In this document: piece after piece, positions 8,709-16,331 of the stretch
Numbering within the stretch: the first letter of the stretch is position 1
How the letters are laid out: every line of letters starts with the position of its first letter
NCBI RefSeq assembly: GCF_023821985.2
Contig: NZ_CP098805.1
Location: 2,852,001 to 2,916,000, forward strand
Origin: Dyadobacter chenhuakuii
Lineage (GTDB): Bacteria; Bacteroidota; Bacteroidia; Cytophagales; Spirosomataceae
Reading direction: 5' to 3'
DNA length: 64,000 nucleotides
Notes under the pieces: generated by a model
Database searches by the model: none
Seen by the model: the letters and a program-made list of their open reading frames with translations, nothing else
Told to the model about the DNA's origin: nothing
Made by a program: the position numbers and the translations under genes

Positions 8709-8874
8709 CAAAATTTTTTACGTACCAACGATACCAAAACATGTTCGGCTACGCGACTTCGATACGAAGTTGTCGATTGATGACTTTGACGCGCTGGTTG
8801 AAATTTCGGGCGTAAAAGGCAAAGTAACCAAACAGGACGTTGACAGACTATTAAAAAGCAAGATCGGAAGTTAG
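8695..8874 (+). CDS. Putative antitoxin partner of the BrnT-like protein
   Basis: 59 residues from the ATG at 8695, which overlaps the toxin gene by 14 bases and implies coupled translation. The sequence has a basic start, a middle L-S-I-D-D-F-D-A-L segment and a K-V-T-K-Q-D-V-D-R-L-L helix. I do not see a clear BrnA ribbon-helix-helix, so this may be a divergent or different antitoxin family. Size, position and overlap support the antitoxin role, not sequence. It is followed by 27 bases and then the convergent feoB. Confidence 0.55.
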   Translation: MKKNSKIFYVPTIPKHVRLRDFDTKLSIDDFDALVEISGVKGKVTKQDVDRLLKSKIGS

Positions 8875-8901
8875 GCTGAGTTTACCATTTCGATGCATCC
8901 T

Positions 8902-11037
8902 TCAGCTCAAAACCTGATAAACCACAAACGCCGATACATAAGCCAGCACCATTAAATAGGCTAGCTGGATCAACGGCCATTTCCAGCCGTGGGTTTCGCG
9001 TTGAACTACGGCGATGGTGCTCATACACATCATGGCGAAAACATAGAATATCAGGAGCGAATAACAAACGGCTGGCGTGAACATGGCTCCGCCGGTTTCT
9101 GGGTTCTTTTCCTTTATTAATCTTTCCTTAACCGTCGGGACGTCCTCAAAATCACCGCTGATGCTGTAAATGGTTGCCATTGTTCCCACAAAAACCTCCC
9201 TAGCAGCAAATGAGGCGAGTAACGCAATGCCAATTTTCCAGTCATAACCCAATGGCCTTATTGCCGGCTCAATGAAATGACCGAAATGGCCGGCGTAGGA
9301 ATTTTCCAGGCGTGCGGACGAAATGGCCGCATTAATTTGTTCCTCAGAAGCTTGCGGCATGCTGGCAACAACTTTTTCCTCCGCCCTCTCCATTTTATCA
9401 CCCGGGCCATATGTGGATAATACCCAGAGAATGATCGAAATAGCCATAATCACTTTTCCTGCTTCCAGCACAAATGATTTCACGCTGTCATACATGGTAA
9501 ATGCCACATGTCCCCAGCGCGGCAGCTTGTATGAAGGCATTTCGAGCATGAAATAGCCGGGTTCTTTTCTGGGAATGAACAATGACAAAATCCAGGCAGT
9601 CGCCAGCGCACCTGCAAGACCGAGGAAATACAATCCGAACAAAACCAAGCCTTGTATATTGAGGAAGCCAAGCACTTTTGTAGGCGGCACAACCAAGGCA
9701 ATAAGAATGGTGTAAATGGGCAAACGGGCCGAACAGCTCATCAATGGTGTTACCAAAATCGTCAGTAAACGTTCATAACGGCTGCTAATGCTCCTGGTTG
9801 TCATGATCGCAGGCACCGCGCAGGCCACGCCTGAGATCAGAGGGACTACGCTCCGGCCATTCAGACCGAATTTGCGCATGAGTTTATCCATAATCACCAT
9901 CACCCGTGCCATATAACCCGACTCTTCAAGAATTGATACGAGCGCAAAAAGAATAGCGATCGGCGGAATGAAAACCAAAATTCCTCCCAGTCCGGCCATG
10001 ATGCCGTCGGTAAGGAGATCATTTAAAAATCCTTGGGGCAAAACTGCTTTTGTCCATTCAATAGTGGCCGCAATCCCCGCATCCAACAGATCGCTGGGAT
10101 AAGTTGCCCATGAAAAAATGGCCTGGAAAACCAGGATCAGGACGGCAGCGAAGGTAACATATCCCCAAAACGGGTGCATCAGAATGCTGTCCAGCTTTCG
10201 CGTCCAGTAAGGTTGCTCGGTTACACCTGCTGACTTAACTGATTTAGAAATTATCGGCTTTATTTTCTCATAGCGCGCAACGGTTTCAGCTGCCAGAAAG
10301 CCGTTTTCATCAAACTCGTGCTTTTCAATCAGTTTATCCAGCGCAACCCTTGCCGGCGTTTCCAAAAATGAGAAATTATCATGCTGGCAAACATATTGCA
10401 ACGCAACGTAATCATTATCAAGGTCATACATACGCCTGACATCGGCAATCAAATCGATCTCGTTGTCTTTGGGCTCATAGAAATAGGCAAGTTCCGGTTT
10501 TTCAACCCGATCCGCCATTTGCCGCACCGCATCTTTCAAGGCATTCAAACCTTCACCTGTGCGCGCATTGATGCGCACGACCGGCACATTCAGTTTCATA
10601 GCAAGCTGCACGGCATTAACCGTCAGGTTCATACTCGTAGCCACATCAAGCATATTCAGTGCCAGGACACACGGCAGGCCAAGATCGCTGATTTCAGTAA
10701 AAAGGAGCAGATTCCTTTGAAGATTCGACGCATCGACAACTACGATAACGACATCCGGGAAGTCAGGGTGGGCAGGGTTGGCGAGAATGTCCATTACGAC
10801 AACCTCGTCCCTTGATTTGGGATAAATACTATATGTGCCCGGAAGATCTACGACGATGGCAGCAGCATCGGGCTGGCCCGACTGGCCGGGAAGCTTGAAT
10901 GTTCCGGATTTTTTTTCAACGGTAACGCCCGGAAAATTCCCGGTCTTTTGGCGTAAACCGGTTAATGCATTAAATAATGTAGACTTGCCGGCATTGGGGT
11001 TACCAACCAGCGCAACTTTTATATTCCCTTGTTTCAA
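8902..11037 (-). CDS. feoB: Ferrous iron transport protein B
   Basis: 711 residues. The N-terminal G domain has G1 G12-N-P-N-A-G-K-S-T20, G3 D64-L-P-G and G4 N128-M-L-D131, giving GTP binding at the cytoplasmic face. From about residue 285 the protein is a polytopic membrane domain with the paired Gate motifs typical of FeoB. It imports Fe(II) across the inner membrane. feoA lies 29 bases upstream on the same strand, forming the standard feoAB operon. Length is within the usual range and no FeoC gene is seen. Confidence 0.95.
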   Translation of the reverse strand: MKQGNIKVALVGNPNAGKSTLFNALTGLRQKTGNFPGVTVEKKSGTFKLPGQSGQPDAAAIVVDLPGTYSIYPKSRDEVVVMDILANPAHPDFPDVVIVVVDASNLQRNLLLFTEISDLGLPCVLALNMLDVATSMNLTVNAVQLAMKLNVPVVRINARTGEGLNALKDAVRQMADRVEKPELAYFYEPKDNEIDLIADVRRMYDLDNDYVALQYVCQHDNFSFLETPARVALDKLIEKHEFDENGFLAAETVARYEKIKPIISKSVKSAGVTEQPYWTRKLDSILMHPFWGYVTFAAVLILVFQAIFSWATYPSDLLDAGIAATIEWTKAVLPQGFLNDLLTDGIMAGLGGILVFIPPIAILFALVSILEESGYMARVMVIMDKLMRKFGLNGRSVVPLISGVACAVPAIMTTRSISSRYERLLTILVTPLMSCSARLPIYTILIALVVPPTKVLGFLNIQGLVLFGLYFLGLAGALATAWILSLFIPRKEPGYFMLEMPSYKLPRWGHVAFTMYDSVKSFVLEAGKVIMAISIILWVLSTYGPGDKMERAEEKVVASMPQASEEQINAAISSARLENSYAGHFGHFIEPAIRPLGYDWKIGIALLASFAAREVFVGTMATIYSISGDFEDVPTVKERLIKEKNPETGGAMFTPAVCYSLLIFYVFAMMCMSTIAVVQRETHGWKWPLIQLAYLMVLAYVSAFVVYQVLS

Positions 11038-11066
11038 TGGAGAGGCTTATAATCGGAACGTATCGC

Positions 11067-11294
11067 TTATTCAAGCACAATCACGGCCGCCTCGTTCAAC
11101 CTGAGCGAAAGGCAATAGGAACCGCCAACATTAATACAGATCGGATCACCAAAAGGCGCAACTGCATCCAGACGCACTTCGCACCCGGGCAGGCAGCCCA
11201 TTTCCAGTAATTTCAACGACATTGCCCGATCCGTAAAAGATTTTATGACCCCCTTTTCGCCCTTTCGAAGATGACTGACCGTACGAGCTGACAT
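11067..11294 (-). CDS. feoA: Ferrous iron transport protein A
   Basis: 75 residues forming an SH3-like FeoA domain, including L-L-E-M-G-C-L-P-G and the C-terminal L-S-L-R-L-N-E-A-A strand. FeoA is a small cytoplasmic partner of FeoB. Two starts are possible: 11315 and 11294. I chose 11294 because a GGAG lies just before it and the promoter at 11329-11359 would leave only about eight bases before the upstream ATG. The gene is transcribed with feoB. Confidence 0.9.
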   Translation of the reverse strand: MSARTVSHLRKGEKGVIKSFTDRAMSLKLLEMGCLPGCEVRLDAVAPFGDPICINVGGSYCLSLRLNEAAVIVLE

Positions 11295-11328
11295 ACACTC
11301 CTTATTTAGATTCATTTTATTTAAAGTG

Positions 11329-11359
11329 CAAATAAAGCACTATCACACCGTAATTCAAA
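11329..11359 (-). promoter_or_regulatory. Promoter of feoAB
   Basis: On the minus strand a -33 TTTG (11356-11359) is followed after 19 bases by TTTATTTG (11329-11336), which matches TAnnTTTG except at one base. Spacing fits the Bacteroidetes promoter. No convincing Fur box palindrome was recognised. Confidence 0.5.
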
Positions 11360-11442
11360 CATAACTTTTGCAATTGTGCCCCCACCCATACAAATCATGG
11401 AAAATCATGACCGTTTTATTATTTCCCTCAGGCTTTATGTAG

Positions 11443-11450
11443 TACTTTTG
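11443..11450 (+). promoter_or_regulatory. -7 element of the ccm operon
   Basis: TACTTTTG is an exact match to TAnnTTTG and lies 16 bases before the ccmB start codon, so the leader would be short. The -33 box is weak. Confidence 0.5.
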
Positions 11451-11465
11451 CAGCGCAAAGAGTAA

Positions 11466-12143
11466 ATGAGCAGCGGAATTTTGAACGAGATTAAAACCCT
11501 TATCTGGAAAGAAGTTACACTCGAATGGCGTCAAAAGTATGCGCTGAGCGGCATGTTACTTTACGTGATCAGCACCGTTTTCGTTTGCTATCTGAGCTTT
11601 AATCTCAGAAGAAATCAACTCACTCCTATTGTCTGGAACACACTATTCTGGATCATCATTCTGTTCACTGCGGTAAATGCAATCGCCAAAAGTTTCTCTC
11701 AGGAGCGCTATGGCCGGTTGCTTTATTATTACAGCCTTTGCAGTCCGCAGGCGATCATTATATCAAAAATAATTTACAATTCGCTGATAATGTTATTGTT
11801 ATCAGGAATGGGGTTTGTATTTTATTCGTTTGTAATGGGCAATGCAATCGGTGATATGGGGCTTTTTATCCTGTGCCTTTTTTTGGCCGCCATCGGTTTT
11901 GCATCCGTGCTTACCCTTGTGGCAGGGATTGCCTCCAAAGCGGATAACAGCGCAACATTAATGGCTGTTCTGAGCTTCCCGATCATATTACCCATGCTCC
12001 TGATGACGATCAAGCTGGCCAAGAATGCCATGGATGGCTTGGACTGGTCGGTTAGCACGGACGAAATCAGCACACTGTTATCAATTGATCTCATAGTAAT
12101 TACGCTTAGTTACCTGCTTTTTCCTTATCTGTGGAGAAGTTGA
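11466..12143 (+). CDS. ccmB: Heme exporter membrane protein CcmB
   Basis: 225 residues with six hydrophobic segments and the family start L-I-W-K-E-V-T-L-E-W-R. CcmB is the permease partner of the ATPase CcmA in the System I cytochrome c maturation complex. It is the first gene of a plus-strand run ccmB-ccmC-ccmD-ccmE-ccmF. The gene for CcmA is not in this window, so the ATPase must be encoded elsewhere. It is divergent from feoA. Confidence 0.88.
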   Translation: MSSGILNEIKTLIWKEVTLEWRQKYALSGMLLYVISTVFVCYLSFNLRRNQLTPIVWNTLFWIIILFTAVNAIAKSFSQERYGRLLYYYSLCSPQAIIISKIIYNSLIMLLLSGMGFVFYSFVMGNAIGDMGLFILCLFLAAIGFASVLTLVAGIASKADNSATLMAVLSFPIILPMLLMTIKLAKNAMDGLDWSVSTDEISTLLSIDLIVITLSYLLFPYLWRS

Positions 12144-12182
12144 TTTTGACTGGCGAGTAAGCATTAAAGTATAAGAGTAAAA

Positions 12183-12869
12183 ATGAGAAAGACCTGGTGG
12201 AAAATCCTCTGCATAGTAATCATATTCTATGTCATTTTTATGGGTCTGATGGGCCCGGTCCCGCGCCTTGCCATCATCAATGAGAGCATTCGTAACACTT
12301 ATTTCCACGTAGCGCTCTGGCTGGCCATGACCACGCTGCTTTTTGCGTCCATGATTTTTTCAATCCGTTATTTGAACAAAGGACGGATCGGTGATGACGA
12401 CATTGCAAGCGAGCTGGCCAAGTCCGCCATATTCTTCGGAATTTTGGGCTGCCTGACAGGCTCGGTTTGGGCTAATTACACCTGGGGCGATCCCTGGCCG
12501 AATGACCCGAAACTGAATGGTGCGGCAGTTGGCATCCTGATCTATCTGGCTTATCTGCTGCTGAGAAGCTCTTTTGAAGACGAGCAGCGAAAAGCGCGCA
12601 TTTCTTCGGTTTACAACATTTTTGCATTCGCTGTTTTTATTCCAATCATTTACATCCTGCCCCGGCTGACAGATTCTTTGCATCCGGGCAGCGGCGGAAA
12701 CAGCACATTCGGCTCCTATGATTTCAACAGCGACATCCGGAAAGTTTTCTATCCTGCTATCATCGGTTACATTCTGCTGGGATTATGGCTGGCCGAACTT
12801 CGGATCCGGATCAAAGTGATCAACCGCGTCAGGGACGAAGCATTAATAACTTCTGACAAAATAGCCTGA
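12183..12869 (+). CDS. ccmC: Heme-handling membrane protein CcmC (CcsA family)
   Basis: 228 residues with about six membrane segments. The tryptophan-rich heme-handling motif is seen as W-A-N-Y-T-W-G-D-P-W (residues 96-105). The two conserved periplasmic His ligands are probably H42 and H167. CcmC loads heme onto CcmE. It begins 39 bases after ccmB. It is distinct from the much longer CcmF below, which carries the same type of motif. Confidence 0.9.
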   Translation: MRKTWWKILCIVIIFYVIFMGLMGPVPRLAIINESIRNTYFHVALWLAMTTLLFASMIFSIRYLNKGRIGDDDIASELAKSAIFFGILGCLTGSVWANYTWGDPWPNDPKLNGAAVGILIYLAYLLLRSSFEDEQRKARISSVYNIFAFAVFIPIIYILPRLTDSLHPGSGGNSTFGSYDFNSDIRKVFYPAIIGYILLGLWLAELRIRIKVINRVRDEALITSDKIA

Positions 12870-12944
12870 ACACGCACTAAGTTTGAACGATCACAAACAT
12901 TTTAAATCAAATTTTCGTTAAGAATTTAGACCGTTACTCATATA

Positions 12945-13169
12945 ATGAAAAAAGTCTCCCTCTTACTACTCACCTTATTTTTGATCTCAGGAAACTTGTT
13001 TGCACAAGCTGTTGATAAGGGCGTGCCTATGGCCGACAAACTCCGGGAAGACGGTAAGATCTGGGTTGTTGTAGCTGTGATTGCTGTGATTTTCGCAGGG
13101 ATCGCGATCAATATGCTTCGGATAGATTCCAAAGTAAGCAAAATCGAAAAAGAATTAAATATCAAGTAA
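12945..13169 (+). CDS. ccmD: CcmD-like small membrane protein
   Basis: 74 residues with a signal-like hydrophobic start ending in F-A-Q-A, then a second membrane segment (about residues 39-57) and a charged cytoplasmic tail. CcmD proteins are poorly conserved; the call rests mainly on size, topology and position between ccmC and ccmE. In System I it helps release heme-loaded CcmE from CcmABC. Confidence 0.65.
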   Translation: MKKVSLLLLTLFLISGNLFAQAVDKGVPMADKLREDGKIWVVVAVIAVIFAGIAINMLRIDSKVSKIEKELNIK

Positions 13170-13175
13170 ACTTTC

Positions 13176-13610
13176 ATGAAAAAGATACAAATATTCGGTT
13201 TGATCATCATTGCTGTGGCTATTGGCATTATTGTCTCAACAGCCGGTGATGCGAGCACATATGTCGATTTTACAAAGGCCAAAGAGATGGCGCAGGACGG
13301 TGATGCAGAAAGCATTCACGTTGTGGGTACACTCAAAAAAGATGCATCAGGCCATATTATCGGCATGGAATACCAGCCTCAGGTTGATCCCAACTATTTT
13401 GCCTTCACATTGATCGACAACAACCAGGTGGAACAAAGGGTCGTTTACAAGAACTCAAAACCGCAGGATTTCGATAAATCGGAGCAGGTTGTGGTGGTAG
13501 GTAAAATGAAAGACGGCGCTTTCACTGCGGAGAAAATCCTGATGAAGTGCCCGTCGAAATACGAGAACGGCAAAATGGAAACGACTGAACATACAGCAGA
13601 ACAATCATGA
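13176..13610 (+). CDS. ccmE: Periplasmic heme chaperone CcmE, CxxxY type
   Basis: 144 residues: one N-terminal membrane anchor, then an OB-like domain with V-V-G-T-L and V-V-V-G-K-M strands. The heme-attachment site is C125-P-S-K-Y129, so Cys replaces the His of the classical HxxxY motif. CcmE carries heme covalently between CcmC and CcmF. Its stop overlaps the ccmF start (ATGA type), indicating coupled translation. The CxxxY form is known from some archaea and Desulfovibrio; here it is intact, not decayed. Confidence 0.88.
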   Translation: MKKIQIFGLIIIAVAIGIIVSTAGDASTYVDFTKAKEMAQDGDAESIHVVGTLKKDASGHIIGMEYQPQVDPNYFAFTLIDNNQVEQRVVYKNSKPQDFDKSEQVVVVGKMKDGAFTAEKILMKCPSKYENGKMETTEHTAEQS

Positions 13611-16201
13611 TTCACAGCACAATCGGAAGTGCAGGTCACCTGCTGGTAATAATTGCATTTGTAACAGCCCTGGTTGCCACATTCGCCTATTTTAAGGCTA
13701 GCACGGCTGGCATCACCATTGACGATGCCAAAACCTGGAAAAAATTCGGACGCGCCGTTTTTTATGCGCACGTTGCTGCCGTTATAGGCGTGGTTTTCTC
13801 CCTTTACTGGATCATCGGAAACCATTATTTTGAATATCATTACGCTTGGAAAAACTCCTCGTTGTCCCTGCCAACAGGTTATACGATTTCCAGTTTCTGG
13901 CAGGATCAGGAAGGAAGTTTCTTGCTGTGGATCTTCTGGAATGTTGTTTTGGGTTGTGTTTTAATCTTCACAAACCGCTCCTGGGAAGCACCGGTAATGA
14001 CCGTTTTTGCATTGGTGCAGGCGTTTTTGGCTTCCATGATTTTAGGCGTTGTCATTCCTGGTTTGGATCTCAAAATCGGTTCCACACCATTCCTGTTATT
14101 GAAAGAAGTAATGCCAGATCTGCCTGTTTACCAGATGGATGCGAATTTTATTCCAAAAGACGGAAACGGTTTGAATCCGCTTTTGCAAAACTATTGGATG
14201 GTAATCCACCCTCCTACCCTGTTCCTGGGTTTTGCTACAACATTGATTCCTTTCTCGTTCGCAATCGCAGGCCTTTGGACCAAAAAGATCCAGGAATGGA
14301 TCCGTCCGGCTTTGCCCTGGGCATTGTTTTCTGCCATGATCCTTTGCATAGGCATCCTTATGGGCGCTTACTGGGCCTACGAAACGCTTAACTTCGGCGG
14401 TTACTGGAACTGGGATCCTGTTGAAAATTCATCTATCGTGCCCTGGTTAATCCTGGTGGCCGCGGTGCATACAATGATCATCGGACGCAAGAATGCGACA
14501 GCGCTTAAAACGTCCTTCATTCTTACCATTGCCACATTTATCCTGATCCTTTATTCGACTTTCATGACGAGAAGCGGGGTTTTAGGAAATGCTTCGGTTC
14601 ACTCATTTACGGATTTGGGTCTTTCCGGACAGCTTCTGATTTACTTGCTGACATTCACAATTGTAGCAATCGGCTTGCTGATTTATCGTTGGAAAGACTT
14701 GCCAAGTGACGAAGAAGAAGTTTCCACCTACTCTCAGGAATTCTGGATTTTTATTGGTGCAACATTGCTTTGTTTGTCCGGTTTCCAAATCCTTGCAACG
14801 ACCTCCATCCCAGTTTATAACAAAATCGCCGAAGCATTCGGAACGGTTTTAAACATGGCGCTTCCTGCCGATCAGATCGGACATTATAACAAATTCCAGC
14901 TTTGGTTCTTCTCACTGATCGTCATTCTCACGGGTGTAGGACAGTTTTTCTGGTGGAAAAGAACGGGTAAGGACAAATTGCAAGCGCTTTACAATCCGTT
15001 GCTGATCTCACTCATTATCAGTGCTGCGATCATCACGATTCAAGGTGTTAAGGAAATTCAATACATTGTTTTGCTGACATCAGCAGTCTTTGCGATCGTT
15101 GCAAACGGGACGATTTTGATTAACATTATCCGTGGCAATTACAATCTGTCAGGCGGAGCGATCACGCATATTGGTGTGGCCTTAATGCTGATCGGGATCC
15201 TGTTTTCTTCGGCTTATACCAAAGTCGTTTCGATCAACAACTCTGGTTTGATGATTTCCCGGAGCGAAGAATTTACGAATAACGACAATAAGGAAAATAA
15301 GGAGAACATTACCCTGTGGCTTAATAAGCCCGAGAAAATGGGCGACTATATGCTTACCTGGCGCGACGTGCGCGTTGAGCCACGTAAGATTCCTGGTTAT
15401 ATTCCTAAGAGCTGGGTCGATATCATCGAGGGTGATTTCCATGCAGTTGCTTTGAGAGACATTGTTGTGGACGGGAAAAAGTATAATGTCAAAGGCGATA
15501 CAATCGAGCTTTTTCCTGAAAATTTCTATTACGAAATCGAATACAGGGAGCCATCAGGACGTATTTTCAGCTTGTTCCCAAGGGTGCAGATCAACCCGAG
15601 AATGGGTGGAATTGTTTCATCACCCGACATTCAGCGGAAGGTTGACAAAGACCTTTATACCCACGTAAACATGGTGACCAATCCAACTGCAGAGCCGGTT
15701 TGGAGCCAGACGGAGAACTTTACGATCAGCATGCGCGACACATTCTTTGTGAACGATTACGTCGCGATCCTGGATAACGTGGTGCGTACGGAGCAGGTTG
15801 AGGGCGTTAAGCTCGGAGATGGTGATGCTGCGGTAAAAGCCGTGATCCGCGTGCTCGATAAAGACAAAGAATACGTGGTAACACCTTCCTTCGTGATCCG
15901 TGATCGCATGGTGGCACGCAAGCCTGAGGTAAATAACGATTTGGGCATGCGCATTCAGTTCCAGGAGATCAATCCACAAACAGGACAATTCTCCTTCGCT
16001 GTTAACACCACTCAGCGCGACTTTATCGTGATGAAAGCCATTGAAAAGCCGTTGATTAACATTCTTTGGCTGGGAACATTTGTGTTGGTGATCGGCTTTA
16101 TTATGGCGACGATCAGACGTTTCAAAGACTTTATCAAAATGCGGGATAAGGAAAATCAGTCTGCGGATAAGAAGCCTAAAATCAAGGTGCAAGCTGTCTA
16201 G
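13607..16201 (+). CDS. ccmF: Heme lyase subunit CcmF / CcsA-type cytochrome c biogenesis protein
   Basis: 864 residues, polytopic, with the W-rich heme motif Y-W267-N-W-D270-P-V-E-N. A periplasmic domain of about 250 residues lies between the last membrane helices near the C terminus. The protein would ligate heme from CcmE to CxxCH motifs of apocytochromes. It is longer than E. coli CcmF (~650), as is usual in Bacteroidetes. The operon ends here with a strong terminator; ccmG and ccmH are not in the window. Confidence 0.9.
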   Translation: MIHSTIGSAGHLLVIIAFVTALVATFAYFKASTAGITIDDAKTWKKFGRAVFYAHVAAVIGVVFSLYWIIGNHYFEYHYAWKNSSLSLPTGYTISSFWQDQEGSFLLWIFWNVVLGCVLIFTNRSWEAPVMTVFALVQAFLASMILGVVIPGLDLKIGSTPFLLLKEVMPDLPVYQMDANFIPKDGNGLNPLLQNYWMVIHPPTLFLGFATTLIPFSFAIAGLWTKKIQEWIRPALPWALFSAMILCIGILMGAYWAYETLNFGGYWNWDPVENSSIVPWLILVAAVHTMIIGRKNATALKTSFILTIATFILILYSTFMTRSGVLGNASVHSFTDLGLSGQLLIYLLTFTIVAIGLLIYRWKDLPSDEEEVSTYSQEFWIFIGATLLCLSGFQILATTSIPVYNKIAEAFGTVLNMALPADQIGHYNKFQLWFFSLIVILTGVGQFFWWKRTGKDKLQALYNPLLISLIISAAIITIQGVKEIQYIVLLTSAVFAIVANGTILINIIRGNYNLSGGAITHIGVALMLIGILFSSAYTKVVSINNSGLMISRSEEFTNNDNKENKENITLWLNKPEKMGDYMLTWRDVRVEPRKIPGYIPKSWVDIIEGDFHAVALRDIVVDGKKYNVKGDTIELFPENFYYEIEYREPSGRIFSLFPRVQINPRMGGIVSSPDIQRKVDKDLYTHVNMVTNPTAEPVWSQTENFTISMRDTFFVNDYVAILDNVVRTEQVEGVKLGDGDAAVKAVIRVLDKDKEYVVTPSFVIRDRMVARKPEVNNDLGMRIQFQEINPQTGQFSFAVNTTQRDFIVMKAIEKPLINILWLGTFVLVIGFIMATIRRFKDFIKMRDKENQSADKKPKIKVQAV

Positions 16202-16217
16202 CGATTCTGGATCATTT

Positions 16218-16252
16218 AAAAGGGTGCGTTTGCTAAGCGAACGCACCCTTTT
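16218..16252 (+). terminator. Terminator of the ccm operon
   Basis: Perfect 13-base stem (16218-16230 with 16240-16252), nine-base loop, followed by a T-rich tract. It sits 17 bases after the ccmF stop. A-rich sequence at its left side may let it work for the minus strand too. Confidence 0.85.
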
Positions 16253-16331
16253 TATTTGTAATAACTCAAAGTTTCACGCGTAAAAGCAGCGTGCTAAATA
16301 ATGAGCATGTAAGTTTTGATCCAACACTATC

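Noticed and set aside
15620-16246. 208-residue open frame antisense to ccmF
   Set aside because: Entirely inside a clear ccmF coding region, His-rich and low-complexity, no family pattern; it is a shadow frame.
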